In this document: piece by piece, positions 1 to 10,740 of the stretch
Layout: every line of letters starts with the position of its first letter
Position numbering within the stretch: position 1 is the first letter of the stretch
NCBI GenBank assembly: GCA_015680685.1
Contig: MNCI01003602.1
Coordinates: forward strand, 208,128-272,127
Reading direction: 5' to 3'
Source of the DNA: Gnetum montanum
Lineage: Eukaryota; Streptophyta; Gnetopsida; Gnetales; Gnetaceae
DNA length: 64,000 bases
Notes under the pieces: generated by a model
Seen by the model: the letters and a program-made list of their open reading frames with translations, nothing else
Told to the model about the DNA's origin: nothing
Database searches by the model: none
Position numbers and translations under genes: made by a program

Positions 1-87
1 CTTTGGACGATGCTTGTTTCAACAGCCTCCCTCCTTAGCAATCAGGACATTTGTTTCTAGCTCTATGTTCTCTGTTATGTTTTGCAG

Positions 88-132
88 GTTACTTGTTATG
101 ACAAAGTTGATCGAGAATACTTTCATTGAAAG
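88..132 (+). other. Possible short exon between splice-like signals
   Basis: A 45-nt stretch preceded by a pyrimidine-rich tract ending TGTTTTGCAG and followed by AG|GTGAGA, a good plant donor. One of the three frames is open across it (15 codons). A second acceptor-like TTGCTTGTACAG occurs at about 272-283. This could be the tail of a host or cargo gene entering from the left, but no protein family is recognisable from so short a piece, and chance splice motifs are common. Very tentative. Confidence 0.2.
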
Positions 133-374
133 GTGAGATGTTATGGCATTCTGAGGTGGCTTCTCAGATTAGCCTGACTACTTGGAAGTGCAAATACTAC
201 CTCTCCCTCCATTGAATACTTTACTTTGTTTTCCTCTTTCCTTATCCTTACAATTATCTCTACCTTCTTCTTTGCTTGTACAGAACATGAGCATTAAGTC
301 GATCCTTTTGCATCATCATGTCCACGAACAAGCGTAACGTAGCTCACCTTGTGGGATGCAATCTGCATTTTTTC

Positions 375-393
375 AAAAAAAAAAAAAAAAAAA
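375..393 (+). repeat. Poly(A) run
   Basis: Nineteen consecutive A residues following a T-rich stretch. It could be the tail of a retroposed sequence or simple slippage; no element body with target duplications is visible beside it. The phenylalanine-rich minus-strand frame over it is a by-product of the run. Confidence 0.8.
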
Positions 394-1019
394 GAGTGGG
401 GGGTAACAATTGGCAAAATGGATGTAAAAAAACTCATCTAGGCCATGCAAGCATAACGCAACTCGTCCTTGCAAGCCCCTCATATGCAGTATGATGATGT
501 AACCTTTCGCAAACACATTAGCAAAAGGATGTAATGACTTGTTCGGAAAAGCTTCATGTTCATGTATTTGAGTCTTCCCTGAACCTACCATCTTTAACTC
601 CTGTAAGATCCCTCCTATACCCTATGGACCTCCATCTTTGCACTTCTAAGTTTGATAGAATGACATTTGAGTAGTCTTCGACAGATGTTGGCGATGCCTT
701 TACCTTTCCAGTGTTTCGTATTCTTTGTCAACGTCTTTCGGGCAAGCCCTCTAAACATCAACAAAGAGGGGCCATTGAAACACCGTGAAAATTTTGAGGC
801 CTTAGTGATTCAGCAAAAAACTAGTGATTTAAGCAAAGCATCACAAGAAGGCACAGCACAACAAGTTCCTTTTAAGATTAAAGGCCTATCTTGCCACGCT
901 GCGCGACACAGCACAAATGAATTCCAGAAGACAAAGCAAAGTGACAGGTGCACAACAGAAAGCTTTGGACTTTGCAAATTCTCTATGTTTCGAGAACCTT
1001 AACTTTTGGCATATTATGC
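394..1019. other. Unassigned DNA, no supported gene
   Basis: A plus-strand 111-codon open frame (667-1002) is present but has no recognisable motif, signal or hydrophobic pattern, and lies in DNA that merges with LTR-like sequence downstream. I see no RNA gene or repeat in the stretch. It may be part of the U3 of the LTR-like segment that follows. Confidence 0.4.
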
Positions 1020-1360
1020 TGCATTACATAACATGGAATAATGCAGCGTAATGTTAGAAAGTAATCCACCACAACATCAAGGACAACAAATGCCCAAGAC
1101 TTCAACAACACTTTGGTTTTTTGTAAGTGTGCTATTTTACACTGAATTACGCTATGAAGCGTAATCTAGTGTGGTGCAGTGTAATATAGCATGGTGCATT
1201 GTAATATAAGCATAGAAAGAAATGGCATAATACAAGCATCAGTAGTCCATATGACACAATACACTCTCCAGTGTATTGTAGCGTAATCAAGAAATCGCCT
1301 ATCGCCAAAGCCCCAACAAGAGTAGTTTACGCCGCGTTACGCTTTAGAGCGTAAGGTGGT
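1020..1360. repeat. Cluster of ATTACGCT-type inverted repeats
   Basis: The motif GCGTAAT/ATTACGC recurs several times, often as close inverted pairs. Examples are ATTACGCT-atga-AGCGTAAT near 1146-1165 and TTACGCT-ttag-AGCGTAA near 1338-1353. The same GTAGCG/GCTACGC vocabulary forms longer perfect hairpins in the U3 of element J (11773-11804, 12094-12120). It is probably promoter or enhancer DNA of a degraded LTR. Confidence 0.6.
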
Positions 1361-1394
1361 GTGGCACCGCAAGCTTCAACAACCACCACATCAA

Positions 1395-2060
1395 GTCAAT
1401 AGCATTTTGTAAATTTAGGACACGCATCACCTAAATCGTGTCTTTCTCTTGACCCTAACCTTATAAATGCTCCAGTTGATAAAGATCAAAGGGTGGGCAA
1501 ACATTTCTCCTAAGATTTGATGAATTTTCTCTGTGAGCGATTTTTCCCTTCCATTGATAATCGTTGATGGCTTTTAACAAGAGAACAAAGAGGATCAGTG
1601 ATCGTAAGAATATCAAAGGTAATTGGCAAGAATCTTCAGTCAGGAATAGTAGGTTGATAGGCATTCTACTTCAGGACTGAATTCCTTGTGGACAAATCCA
1701 GTAAAATAAGGTAGATCGACCTTTGCTTGCTTCATCTTTGAAAAGCTTTCTTATTGTTGGCATGTGCTTTGCCCAAATTGAAGTCTGCCTATCATAGTTG
1801 TGTTCAATATATTTTTTTCATGAGGTGAATCCCAGATCTCGGGATTGCCCATGTTCTAAATTTGATCTCTTGTGCCTTATCTATACAAATATTGCAAATC
1901 GTTGTAAATCAATTTCATCATTTTCAATTACCCGCTAAGTTAACAATATTATTTCTTCTCATAAAGAACCATCATTTCATCATCCAAATATCACAAAATT
2001 TTTACTGATCAAGTAAGTCCTTGTTTGATTGACAAGACCGTTCAGGGCACCTCGGATTCA
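1395..2060 (+). repeat. LTR-like segment with TATA box, truncated
   Basis: A TATAAAT box at 1462-1468 follows the hairpin cluster and a CCTAACC stretch. Downstream DNA has the T-rich, gene-poor look of an LTR R-U5 region and ends abruptly where element J's RNase H linker starts (about 2100). No partner LTR is found in the window, so orientation and family are inferred from the TATA box only. It could be the sequence that truncated element J. Confidence 0.35.
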
Positions 2061-2102
2061 TTTCCTCTCTAGCACGGTCCTCACATGGATTCGGGGTTAG
2101 AA

Positions 2103-2318
2103 CTATGTACACGGACTTTCGTTCGGTATTTCCAGGGACCAACATTTTCTATCATTACAATTATTTCCTTGTGGTGGATGCATACTTGGGAGGTGCGAGA
2201 CCTCTTCCTTCAAGTCGTTGAAGGCTTTTTGACACTGGGTTGTCCATTCAAAGTCAACCCCCTTCTTTAGAAGATGTTGCAATGGGTGTAACTTTTTAGT
2301 CAACTTTGCTATAAACCT
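2103..2318 (-). pseudogene. J pol: RT to RNase H tether, truncated
   Basis: The minus frame reads LHPLQHLLKKG, FEWTTQCQKAFNDLK, the conserved linker that precedes RNase H in gypsy polymerases. The catalytic RNase H core should follow but the coding sequence dissolves at about 2100, at the junction with unrelated LTR-like DNA. It continues the RT frame at 2319 after a frame change. Confidence 0.75.
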
Positions 2319-2880
2319 TCAGATGAATTGTACCCTACCTTGAAAGCCACGTAACTCCTTAAGGTTTGTAGGAGGTGCCAGGTTGACAATGGCCTTGACT
2401 TTGTCAGGGTCCACCCTTATTTTGGCCTCCGATACCACAAATCCTAACATGTGTCCGATTTTCACACCGAAGACATACTTCTTAGGATTAAGGCATAAGT
2501 TGTGCATTTGGCAACACTTGAGGACTACCCCTAGATCGCGTGGATGATCAGCCACCTCCTGAGACTTGACTGCTATATCATCCATGTAGTCATTTAGTGT
2601 TTCTAGGATGTAATCGCTGAAGATGTAGGTCATCGCTCGCTAGTAGGCTACTCCAACGTTCCTGAGCCCAAAAGGCATCATGATGTAATAGAATGTCCCC
2701 CATGGGGTCATGAAGGTTTTCATTAGCTGATGCTCCAGGTTTATGCAAATTTGGTTGTAGCCGGAGAAGCCATCCATGAAGGATAGAAAAACATGACCAG
2801 CCATGGTGTCGATGAGTTGATCAATGCTTGGAAGTGGGAAGTTGTCTTTGATCATTGCTTTGTTTAGGTCCTAGAAGTCT
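2319..2880 (-). pseudogene. J pol: reverse transcriptase fragment
   Basis: RT copies element RNA into DNA. Two minus-strand pieces cover most of the palm. The first (2855-2640) has FPLPSIDQLID, the first catalytic aspartate in FMDGFSGYNQI, and MPFGLRN. The second (2633-2319) has the active-site box YMDD at 2577-2588, followed by the GHMLGF-type and ELRGF motifs. A stop at 2637-2639 and small breaks separate the pieces. The catalytic aspartates remain, but upstream and downstream breaks exclude function. Lineage wording fits Tat-type gypsy elements. Confidence 0.9.
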
Positions 2881-3440
2881 ATACAGATTCATATTCCTTC
2901 CATTTTCTTGGAAACTATGACAATGTTGGACATCCATTCCAAATAATTAACTACGTAGATGAAACTAGCTTGGTATAGCTTAGTGATTTCATCCCTCATG
3001 GATAGTGTGATTTTTGGTTTAACTTTTCATGCCTTTTGCTTGACTGTCTTCACGCATGGGTCTAGGATGATGTTGTGTTGTATTATTCGTGGGTCTAAAC
3101 CCAACATGTCACTATATGACCATGCAAAGACGCCGATGTTGTCTTGTAGAATTTTGGCTATGTTTTCATGCATCTGTGTGTCCAGGAGGGAGCTAAGCTT
3201 TAATATTTTCAATTCCCCCTTGGATGTGGTCACAGGTGTCTTGACGAGAGGGTCCTCGATTACATCCCCAACCTTCAAATCTAGGGTTCGGACTAGATGC
3301 TTCGGCCAGTATAGGGATGCTTCTAAAGATGCTATGGTGCTAGCTGTGATCAACCCCCAATTGATTAGGTTTGGGTTCAGTTGTCTCGCGAGCTTGCCAT
3401 GCAGATCTGCTTGGGCTAAAGGCATGGAGAGATTACGATG
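2881..3440 (-). pseudogene. J pol: protease-RT linker and RT N-terminus
   Basis: The long minus frame at 3425-3027 (132 codons) carries the protease-RT connector ending VFAWSYSDMLGLDP, IIQHNI and VKQKA, standard for Tat-like gypsy pol just before RT. The stretch 2881-3026 encodes the start of RT with several stops. Upstream (higher coordinates) the pol frame is lost at about 3440, where non-pol DNA begins and continues to about 6330. The 160-codon plus-strand frame over the same bases is its shadow. Confidence 0.85.
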
Positions 3441-3569
3441 AATTTACATTTCTTCTTAACTTGTAAAAATTAGACAAAAGTCTGGTTAATAGGCACATGT
3501 TAGTAGCAATCACGTATAACAAAAACTTGCAAATTAGTGATGAGATGAAAGATGTAGAGATTAAAATTT

Positions 3570-3890
3570 TTCCAATTTAAGGTCATGGCAGATCGTTATG
3601 TCATGGAGATGCAGAGCTGCTAAAATAGGAAATGTAACACTGTCGATGCAAAAACGTGTAACTACTAAGGAATGCAAAACAGCTGATGCAAAATTGTGAA
3701 ATTGCTAGTTTAGCATCATTGTGGACTACAAATGTATAGCAGATAGAAAAAATGCTAGTTTAAGGTCTTTTTGGACTGCGAAAGTTGCAACATGCTGGGA
3801 TTTGCTAGTTTAAGGTCTTTTTGGACCGATAAAAGCTTAACTATGCTACGATTGCTAGTTTAAGGTCTTTTTGGACCATCCTAGCCCAAG
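3570..3890 (+). repeat. Tandem hairpin repeats, left of cargo ORF
   Basis: The phrase GCTAGTTTAAGGTCTTTTTGG recurs at about 3753, 3804 and 3851 with spacing near 50 bp, with weaker copies at about 3575 and 3705. Within each unit GGTC-tttttg-GACC can pair as a short stem-loop. A related array with GGCC-n6-GGCC lies at 6150-6245 on the other side of the plus-strand ORF. The base change is compensatory, which suggests structure rather than sequence is kept. Confidence 0.7.
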
Positions 3891-4194
3891 ATCTCCCAAA
3901 AATAATTTGGGAGTCATTCTCCGTGATGACTAACAATCGGGCGGCTCGCAACGTTCATGGTCAGGATAGCAAAGGAGAGATGCCCCTTGCTGTAGCTTAT
4001 AGCATGTCATGTGGGGAATGTCTCATAGTCAAGACTAGGCCCAAAACGTTATAGCAGAAGAGGCCTCCCCCAGCTGAGGAAACCCTTCGCATGGAGGAAG
4101 AGGAGGGGTGAAGACTATGACTTAAACTATAGAGGATGCAACCCCCCATTGGTAAACACTTTTGTTCAATGATTACTTTGTTATTTTCTTCTAC

Positions 4195-4229
4195 GCTATG
4201 CTACGTTAGGTGATGTAGCGTAGCATAGC
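4195..4229. repeat. 11-bp perfect inverted repeat (GCTATGCTACG)
   Basis: GCTATGCTACG at 4195-4205 and its exact complement CGTAGCATAGC at 4219-4229 flank a 13-nt loop. The same palindromic vocabulary occurs in J's U3, so this DNA shares ancestry or a selected motif with that LTR. It lies just upstream of the plus-strand cargo ORF. Confidence 0.75.
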
Positions 4230-4281
4230 ACCTGCTTTAAGCTAACTTGTTTTGTATTAATGCAAACATGTTTCTTTGCTG

Positions 4282-5972
4282 GAAGAGGAAGAAGAAGAAG
4301 GAGAAGAAGAAGGTGATGAAGAGGTGTTGGCCCCTAAGATGGGGGTGACGAATAAAGACAGGGAGGCCCCAGTCTTAGAAGAGAGGGCCCGGGTCAAGTA
4401 GAAAGGAGCTCTTGTTGTTAAGGTAGGGGCTCTTTTCATTAGGGAGAATCCTCCTACTAAGTAAGAGGAACCTTCCTTGAATAAAAAAGATGTTGGTCTC
4501 CTGAAAGCAAAGGCACCAGCGCATGAAGAAGAGGCTCGTATAGAATTGGTAGGGACTTCTGCCAAGGTTACCATCATCACCTTACATCAGTAAGAATAAA
4601 GACCACAATCAGATGTTGGTGAGTTTGGAAATATGTCTGCCTTATCATAGTCCATTTTTTTCATTGCTGATTGTTCAGTCATGTAATACGTGCTACTGTT
4701 GATGCTGCAGAACCCTCTTTGATTCGTGTGGAGTCGTGGGCCATGATCCCTAACAAGTTTATGTTCGTTCATGGAATCGTTGATGACATGATCAACTACC
4801 TTCAGCAAGCAAACCCTGATGTGGGTAAGTAGTAATGTTAGGTGCTCTAATGTTGTTATGCTAGAATTTTTTGAGTTTGCTATTCTTGCTATGCTAATTT
4901 GATTGCTACACTCTTTGTGTCATGGAAGCCTCTTGACCCAAATGGAACTCAACATGACCTTTGAAGGTCAGTGCTATGCCTACATTCCCACTTGACGTGA
5001 TCGAGGTGTCTCTTCGCATGTACGAAAAGGCTTGAAAATGTGTTTTGCACTCGACATGCTCCTTGTGGGAATATAAGCATGCCAACGAGGACCTGTGGAA
5101 ACAGGTCCAAAGGGCTAAGCAAAGAGAGGCCGACTTGGTCATTGAGGTGAAGGATCTCAGGTCGAGGAATGAGTTCCTCATAGCCGATGACACAAATAAT
5201 GAGGACTAGTGCATGGCTATAATAGAATATGCTAGGTTTTGGATAGTCGTGCATCAGAAATTTGAAGCTACTTGCAAGAGAATTGAACAGCAGATGCAAA
5301 TGGACTTGCTAGCCCAAAAGTGTCAGGACTTGAAAGACTTCAGCGCCAAGGTTTATGAATGGGGGCAGTCCCAGGGAAACCATAAACACATGTATAAATA
5401 GGAAAATTCTACCCATTGTAAACTATACAATGACATTGCTGTGGAGGCATTTACATATAAAGCATTCATAAATTCCATCGATGATTCTAAGGCCTATGCC
5501 AAGTTCAAGGAGCAGGTAAAGGTTACGGAATCTCATAACCTAAAAGTGGGCCTTCCCACAGGAGAGATCGCAACTGTCTCCTTTTCCCAGGGACCACCAA
5601 GGTGGACAACCCTCGAAAGGGAGAGAGCTACTATAAACACTAAACCTAGCAACAGGCGTTGGATGGACATCACAGAAGAGGAGGTCTGGCACTACCTTGG
5701 GCTTGGCTTGGACCAGATATCCTTCAAGAAAAGCATAGGACCTTCTCAGGTTAGTCACTTTCTATTGCATTAATGTTTATGCTCTATTGTAGTTTGCATT
5801 TCTTACCTTAGCTGACCACTTCACTCCTGCGATGCAAGCCCCAGATGAGGGTGCAGGGCCCATAGAGGGAAGGAATGAGGAAGCGGCAGAGGACAACGCA
5901 GAGGTAGGTAATGTAAAAGGAAATGATGTAGGGACAATTGGCGAAGATGATGCAAACCAAAGCAACCCATAA
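4282..5972 (+). pseudogene. Intron-bearing cargo ORF inside element J
   Basis: A gene-like reading frame antisense to J. Segment 4282-4592 is acidic (Glu-rich start, then open with three stops). Segment 4711-4824 is fully open (38 codons) between an acceptor CTGCAG and a donor GTGG|GTAAGT. Joining 4824 to an AG at 4928 keeps frame into 4929-5749, which encodes a charged, probably coiled-coil region (about 5100-5200) and a part with DITEEEVWHYLGLGLDQ. It ends at a CAG|GTTAGT donor. The frame 5793-5972 encodes an acidic tail ending TAA, but the implied 43-nt gap is too short for a normal plant intron. At least five stops show it is dead. I do not recognise the family; extra antisense ORFs are known in Tat-lineage elements, though not usually between protease and RT. 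Confidence 0.55.
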
Positions 5973-6144
5973 GAGCATGGGATTTTTTTAAAAAAAATTT
6001 TGAACTTTTGTGTAACAAAGTTTGCAAAAATTTTTAAAAAGGAAACAATTGTTAATAAAGCAAAGTAGATTTTTTGAAATAGAAATTTATTTTATGCTAA
6101 CTTGTGCATTGCATACACGCTGTGTTTTGTATAAAATGTTCATG

Positions 6145-6250
6145 CTTTCATGTGCTAGTTTTAGGCCATTTTGGGCCATTGCTAGTTTTAGGCCGTTTAG
6201 GGCCATAGTGTAACATAGTTTTAGGCCATTTCGGGCCATAGCGTAACATG
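6145..6250 (+). repeat. Tandem hairpin repeats, right of cargo ORF
   Basis: GCTAGTTTTAGGCCATTTTGG-type units recur three times (about 6155, 6181, 6215), each containing GGCC-n6-GGCC, which can fold as a stem-loop. Two are followed by the phrase CATAGTGTAACA or CATAGCGTAACA. They mirror the GGTC...GACC units at 3750-3880, so the cargo ORF has related repeat arrays on both sides. Confidence 0.7.
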
Positions 6251-6334
6251 TCAAAAGGATGTTATGTTAACAAAGCAGAAGGTGGTGAATGTACAAGGGA
6301 TGGCAACTGGACAGGAAGTAGTGGGGTTGCTACA

Positions 6335-7180
6335 CTATGCATAGCTACTTCTTGACCCATTGTGGGTTGATCGGAACGTAAGGCCATGGCGCATTGCTAG
6401 GGCCCTCATTTGCATCGTTGTCCCCCGCTTGGAAGGGTAACTCAAGCCATGCACTTTCGTTTTGGAGACCAATCTATTGGGCTGATTCTCCCATTGGATG
6501 TTCAGCGTGAGCATAAGCAGGTACTTCATTCTCAGAGGTTACGACCTCTGAGCCCTACGCCATGTCTACGTTACTGATAGCTTGTGCTACTACTTGGTTA
6601 CCACGGATCACCACCTCCTTGACTGCATATGGTAGGTGGATTTCCTGATGTATGGGTGAGGAGATTGCCCTAAGTTGTACTAACCATGATCTCCCCAAGA
6701 TCAGGTTAAACCCAGGCATTTCCTCAACCATGATGAATGTTGCATTTATGAGGAACTGGTCCCCTACTATGAAGTGCATGTGGACTATGCCTTTCACCAA
6801 GATGCATGCCCCGTTGAATGAACTTAGGTAGGATGTTGTTGGGTTTGATCTAGTTGACCAAGTTCAACTTGTCCACAATAGGAAAGGGGATGATGTTCAT
6901 GGTAGCCCTTTCATCAACGTGTATCCTTCAGATCCAGTGTTGCCGACTCGAATTGTGATGAAAAGAGGTGCTGTGGTCACCTGACCCCTTTTGGGATCTT
7001 CTCTAATGATGTCATCATTGAAAGCCAATTGGGATGGCCTAGGCTCTACAAGTACAAAGGGAAGCATGACCAAGTGGATCGCTTCCTCTTCTATTGGCAT
7101 GTCTTCGTCAATTGGAATCATTGTCAACATGTGGATCAGAGCCTCGTAGTGGGGTATAGATGTCATGATCAGGTCGTATA
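6335..7180 (-). pseudogene. J pol: aspartic protease
   Basis: The protease cuts the Gag-Pol polyprotein. The upstream piece (7166-6897) ends TAPLFITIRVGN, the usual strand before the active site. The site itself is in another frame near 6890-6940 as VDERATMNIIPF, where DxGA would be expected, so the catalytic glycine is replaced and a frameshift intervenes. The downstream piece (6800-6555) has the flap region and FNLILGRSWL, the conserved LGR-W motif, then HQEIHLPY. Further codons to 6335 continue toward the pol linker before homology stops. A dead retroviral-type protease. Confidence 0.8.
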
Positions 7181-7189
7181 GGCTTAGTG

Positions 7190-8040
7190 TAGTGTTTTTT
7201 TTATTTTAGAGCCTACTTGACTTGAGTGAGGGCATCCAAAAGCTTTTGGCCACCCTTCTATCTAGTGCTTTCCTCTTCTTTGATTCATCCCAAAAGACAA
7301 ATTTCCCAAGGAGGGGCAACTTCAGATCTAGATTTAGACCCTTTTTCATAGGGCAGCGCGGGCTACATTGTTATGGTAATGCTCATCTTTAGTGATGAGG
7401 GCGTAGATGTAGGGGGTGGAGATGTAGGCTTGGGAATACCTTGGGCAATTTTTCCTCTTGACATCCTACCTGCAAAATGCACTTCTCATTTTCTAGGACA
7501 AGCAAGTTATTTAGCTATTTTATGCAAGGTGAGGGTTTTCGAAACAGTTGGCCCCCTAATGATGAAAAGGGCTAACGGTGTTAGCAGGGGAAGTAGCATG
7601 GTTTCACTAATAGGTGGTGCAAAGATGGATGCCCGTGGAGGGACTCTCAGAATGAACGACTGGTGCTGGTGGTGGTGCACTACGCTGAGGCACATGGATC
7701 ACAAATGGCTGCTAGGGTGGCCTAGGATCACTATCAATATCAATTGTGTTGATGACATAACCGACATTGTTGGCATTGAGGGGATCTATGTAGACATGCA
7801 TAGATTGGTTTTCGAGATGTACTATGTTGCTTTCATCCAACACCAGTTTTCCCTGTTTGATCAATCTTTGGATGTCATCCTGCAATGCCAGACATTAGTT
7901 TGTGTTGTGACCACATTGTTGATGATAGTCACAGAACCTATCCAGCCTGAAACCCTTACGGACTGGGGGCTCATTGAGCAGAGCCAAAGATGGATTCCTA
8001 AGGAGCTCGCAATAGCGTTGATGTCTACTAATTTCTTCTT
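7190..8040 (-). pseudogene. J gag C-terminus: CX2HX4HX4C finger and spacer
   Basis: At 7892-7933 the minus strand reads CDYHQQCGHNTN-stop-C, a CX2HX4HX4C nucleic-acid-binding finger typical of Tat-like gypsy gag, with a stop before the last cysteine. It is followed by LQDDIQRLIKQGKLVLDES and NANNVGYVINTIDIDSD, the usual spacer to protease. Several stops lie toward 7190. A 223-codon plus-strand frame over the same bases is a shadow; codon pattern and homology are on the minus strand. Confidence 0.75.
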
Positions 8041-10126
8041 GTGACATTTTCTTGTACTACATGTGCGCTACTTCCAATAGCTACTTCAAAAGTTTTGAAG
8101 GTTTGAGAGGTAGTGGGGTGTACTTTGAGCAATCATTATGCTCAAAAGTTTGGTTTGGGTTGTGCATATGTCTTAGGTGTGGGAATTGGAGGTTGTGACA
8201 TGTTGCCCTGCTTGGGCATGGGGTTAGCTATAGGTACAACCAATTTCTTACTATTTTTTTAACCATTTTTACTAGGTCAGGGCTTGGCCTCAGTCGCCAC
8301 AGCAGCCACTGTGGTTATCGGGGCTTTACCTTTGTCCTTCTTTGTGAAGGTGTTTTTGTAAGTGATGTAGGCCAAGTCTTTGCTTGCCTCAGCTGCATCC
8401 TATATACTCTTAGTCTAAGCAAAGTATTGACTAAGAGTGCAAGGGGCAAGGTAGTACAATTTAGACTTGATAAAGTTGTTCACTGCACCTTTAAAGATGG
8501 CCAATAGATGAGCCTCCGTGATGGGCTCGCTAATTTCGTTGAGGGTTGCACTCCATCGCTAGATGAACTTCTAGACTAGTTCCAAAGCCTCCTACTTCAT
8601 GTCCATCAACTGATCCAGCATGATTTCTGGCTACAAGTTGTACTTGAAGCGCATCATGAACTAGGTTAGAAGCTCTTCCAAAGTTGAAATGGATGAGCGT
8701 GGTAGCACATGATACAAATCTAAGGCTCTCCTGGCTAGGGACATGGCAAAGACATGAATGATTGTGTATGGCCATTGTTGTAGCAGGAGAGACTCAGACC
8801 TAAAGGTAACTAGATGTGCGTTCGGATCTCCCTCCCCATCGTACTTTGTGAAGTATGGGAGAGACATCCCTGGGGGTAATGTCAGAGCAGGGATTGCAAG
8901 GTTGATAAGGTCATCCTGGTAAAAGTACATGACTTGTACTGTGTTGGACCCAACAGCCTTAAGGTGTTTGATTTCCTCAGTGAGGGTCTGGATAAGCTGG
9001 ATCACTTGATCTAGACCCTGCGATGTGGGTAGTTGGGGAACAATCGAGGAAGCCCCTACCTGTGGAATGGTAGGGGTGGTGGCATGACCCATCGGCGATA
9101 CCATTGGGGTAGCCTTGCAAGCAATGCTACTTGCACTATCCACCACCCGGTAGGTGGTGCGATTGGAGCAAAAATCGCAGGTTGTGCCACCAAATAGACT
9201 GCTTTTGTCACCAATGGAGTAGACCATAGCCCCGCTTTAGGTTGTACCATTTGCAGGGTTTGGTAGGTATGAGGGCAAACATGATGAGACATCTGTGATG
9301 GTTGTGGAATAGGTGAAGAAGTGAATAGGGTCCACCACATGGACAGGCCTGGGCTCGCTACAGTGAGTGGAACAGATGTGAACGTAGGAATCAAAATGAA
9401 AGTTTCATATGACTATGAAGAAGGCATAGTGTGAACATGTGGCAGGGTACCCATGATTGGTGTGTGATGCATTGCAGGAATGAGTTTTTGAACAGTCTAG
9501 GGAGGCATAGTTACTGCAAATGAAACAGGGGAATAAGGGCATTACTACATCAGGAAGGTGACATGGCTACCCATTGCGGTTGTAGTTGTAGGCTGCAGGA
9601 GTGTAGGCATGATGACAAAGGGAGAAGTGATAGACAACAGGCTAGCCCAAAAGGACTGGGTAGGAGGGATAGGAATGGTTTTGGTTGGACCTCCCTCGTC
9701 GAATTGGGAATCAAATTCCTCTTGTCCATCTTGAAAAGTGTCATCCTAGTTAGACATCATGTCCTATTGCTCCCCAAGCCTAGCTAACTTGATTAGCTAG
9801 TCCAGTAGCCATTGGTTTGTTTATGTTAATGATATGGAAGCACCGGGAGTGGGAACAAACTCCTTCCCATCATAGTAAGTGAACTCGAAGCTATGTTTAT
9901 CTTTGAGTTCGTGTACATCCAAAGGCAGGTATTCCTGAACCTTTGCACAAAGGAAGATATAGTGCTCATGTTGCTGGGCCAAGCCCTTAGGTCCTCGATT
10001 TTGGATCCTGAGGGATCAACACATTTCCAACATTGGGTTCAATAGTTGTTCGGCACTAGTGGTGCCTTGAACCATGATGGGAACCTCCAAGTTGAAGGTG
10101 TTAATAGTGGTAGTTGCAGAAGTCAT
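8041..10126 (-). pseudogene. J gag polyprotein (capsid)
   Basis: Gag forms the virus-like particle that packages element RNA. The start is placed at the ATG at 10124-10126 because the frame opens MTSATTTINTFNLEVP and is mostly open afterwards. It runs through a Pro/Thr/Ser-rich N-terminal part (10126-9060), a helical stretch LDQVIQLIQTLTEEIKHLK, then the retrotransposon capsid domain with PPGMSLPYFTKYDGEGDP and LARRALDLYHVLP (about 8900-8680), followed by EALELV and RWSATLNEISEP-type residues downstream. About a dozen stops and some frame changes make it a pseudogene. Confidence 0.85.
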
Positions 10127-10245
10127 TGTTACTAAGCTAGACAATTTTGCAGATGCGAAAAGTGAGGAAATCATAAATCTAAGTAGTTTTGCGAACTGAG
10201 AAGAGAAAAAAAGTTGGATAGTGAAGAAAAAGAAAGGTAATCAAA

Positions 10246-10740
10246 AAGGTTTTATGTCTTTCTGGGCTCCCAAGGAATCGTCGAGGCGATTGACCTATAC
10301 CACACGATGCGTAAACAATCACAAAGGATGTTGCATTTACGCTAATCCGTGATTGGGTACAGGGCATGTGCAAGACTACCGTAAGACAGGCAAGTCAACT
10401 AGCGACTAGAGGCTTTACGTCCTGTAAGCCTCCTGAGGAACCGTCGAGGCGACTGATCTACACTGCATGACGCATAAACAACCACATATGGGTGTCAAGT
10501 TTATGCTAATGCGTATCAAGGTACAAAAGGCTTATAGGGATGCCGTAAGAAGGAGGCAATTTAAGTGGCAATCAGAGGCTTTATGTCCTATAGGGCTCTC
10601 AAGGAACCGTCGAGGCAACCAATCTACACCGCACGACATGTAAAAAATCACAGATGAGTGTCACGTTTACGCTAATGCGTATCAAGGTGTAGAAGGCTTA
10701 CAAGACTACCATCACATGTGGAAAAGGTAACAAAAGGTCC
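10246..10740. repeat. Three ~165-bp tandem repeats in J leader
   Basis: Units start at about 10246, 10409 and 10575. Each has GGCTTTA-GTCCT, CAAGGAACCGTCGAGGC, a CTACACCGCACGAC stretch, AAATCACA and TTTACGCTAATGCGTATCAAGGT. The last unit is incomplete at its right end. They lie in the untranslated leader between LTR and gag of the minus-strand element, where plant gypsy elements often carry tandem repeats; no ORF crosses them. Confidence 0.85.

Noticed and set aside
373-591. Minus-strand frame ending in a phenylalanine run
   Set aside because: The run is the complement of the poly(A) tract; no start context or homology.
667-1002. 111-codon plus-strand host gene
   Set aside because: No motif, no splice context, and DNA around it is LTR-like.
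2959-3441. 160-codon plus-strand frame
   Set aside because: Shadow of the J pol linker and RT start, whose minus-strand motifs are clear.
7373-8044. 223-codon plus-strand frame, the longest in the window free of unknown bases
   Set aside because: The minus strand here has the gag finger and spacer of J in their proper place. The plus frame has no motif.
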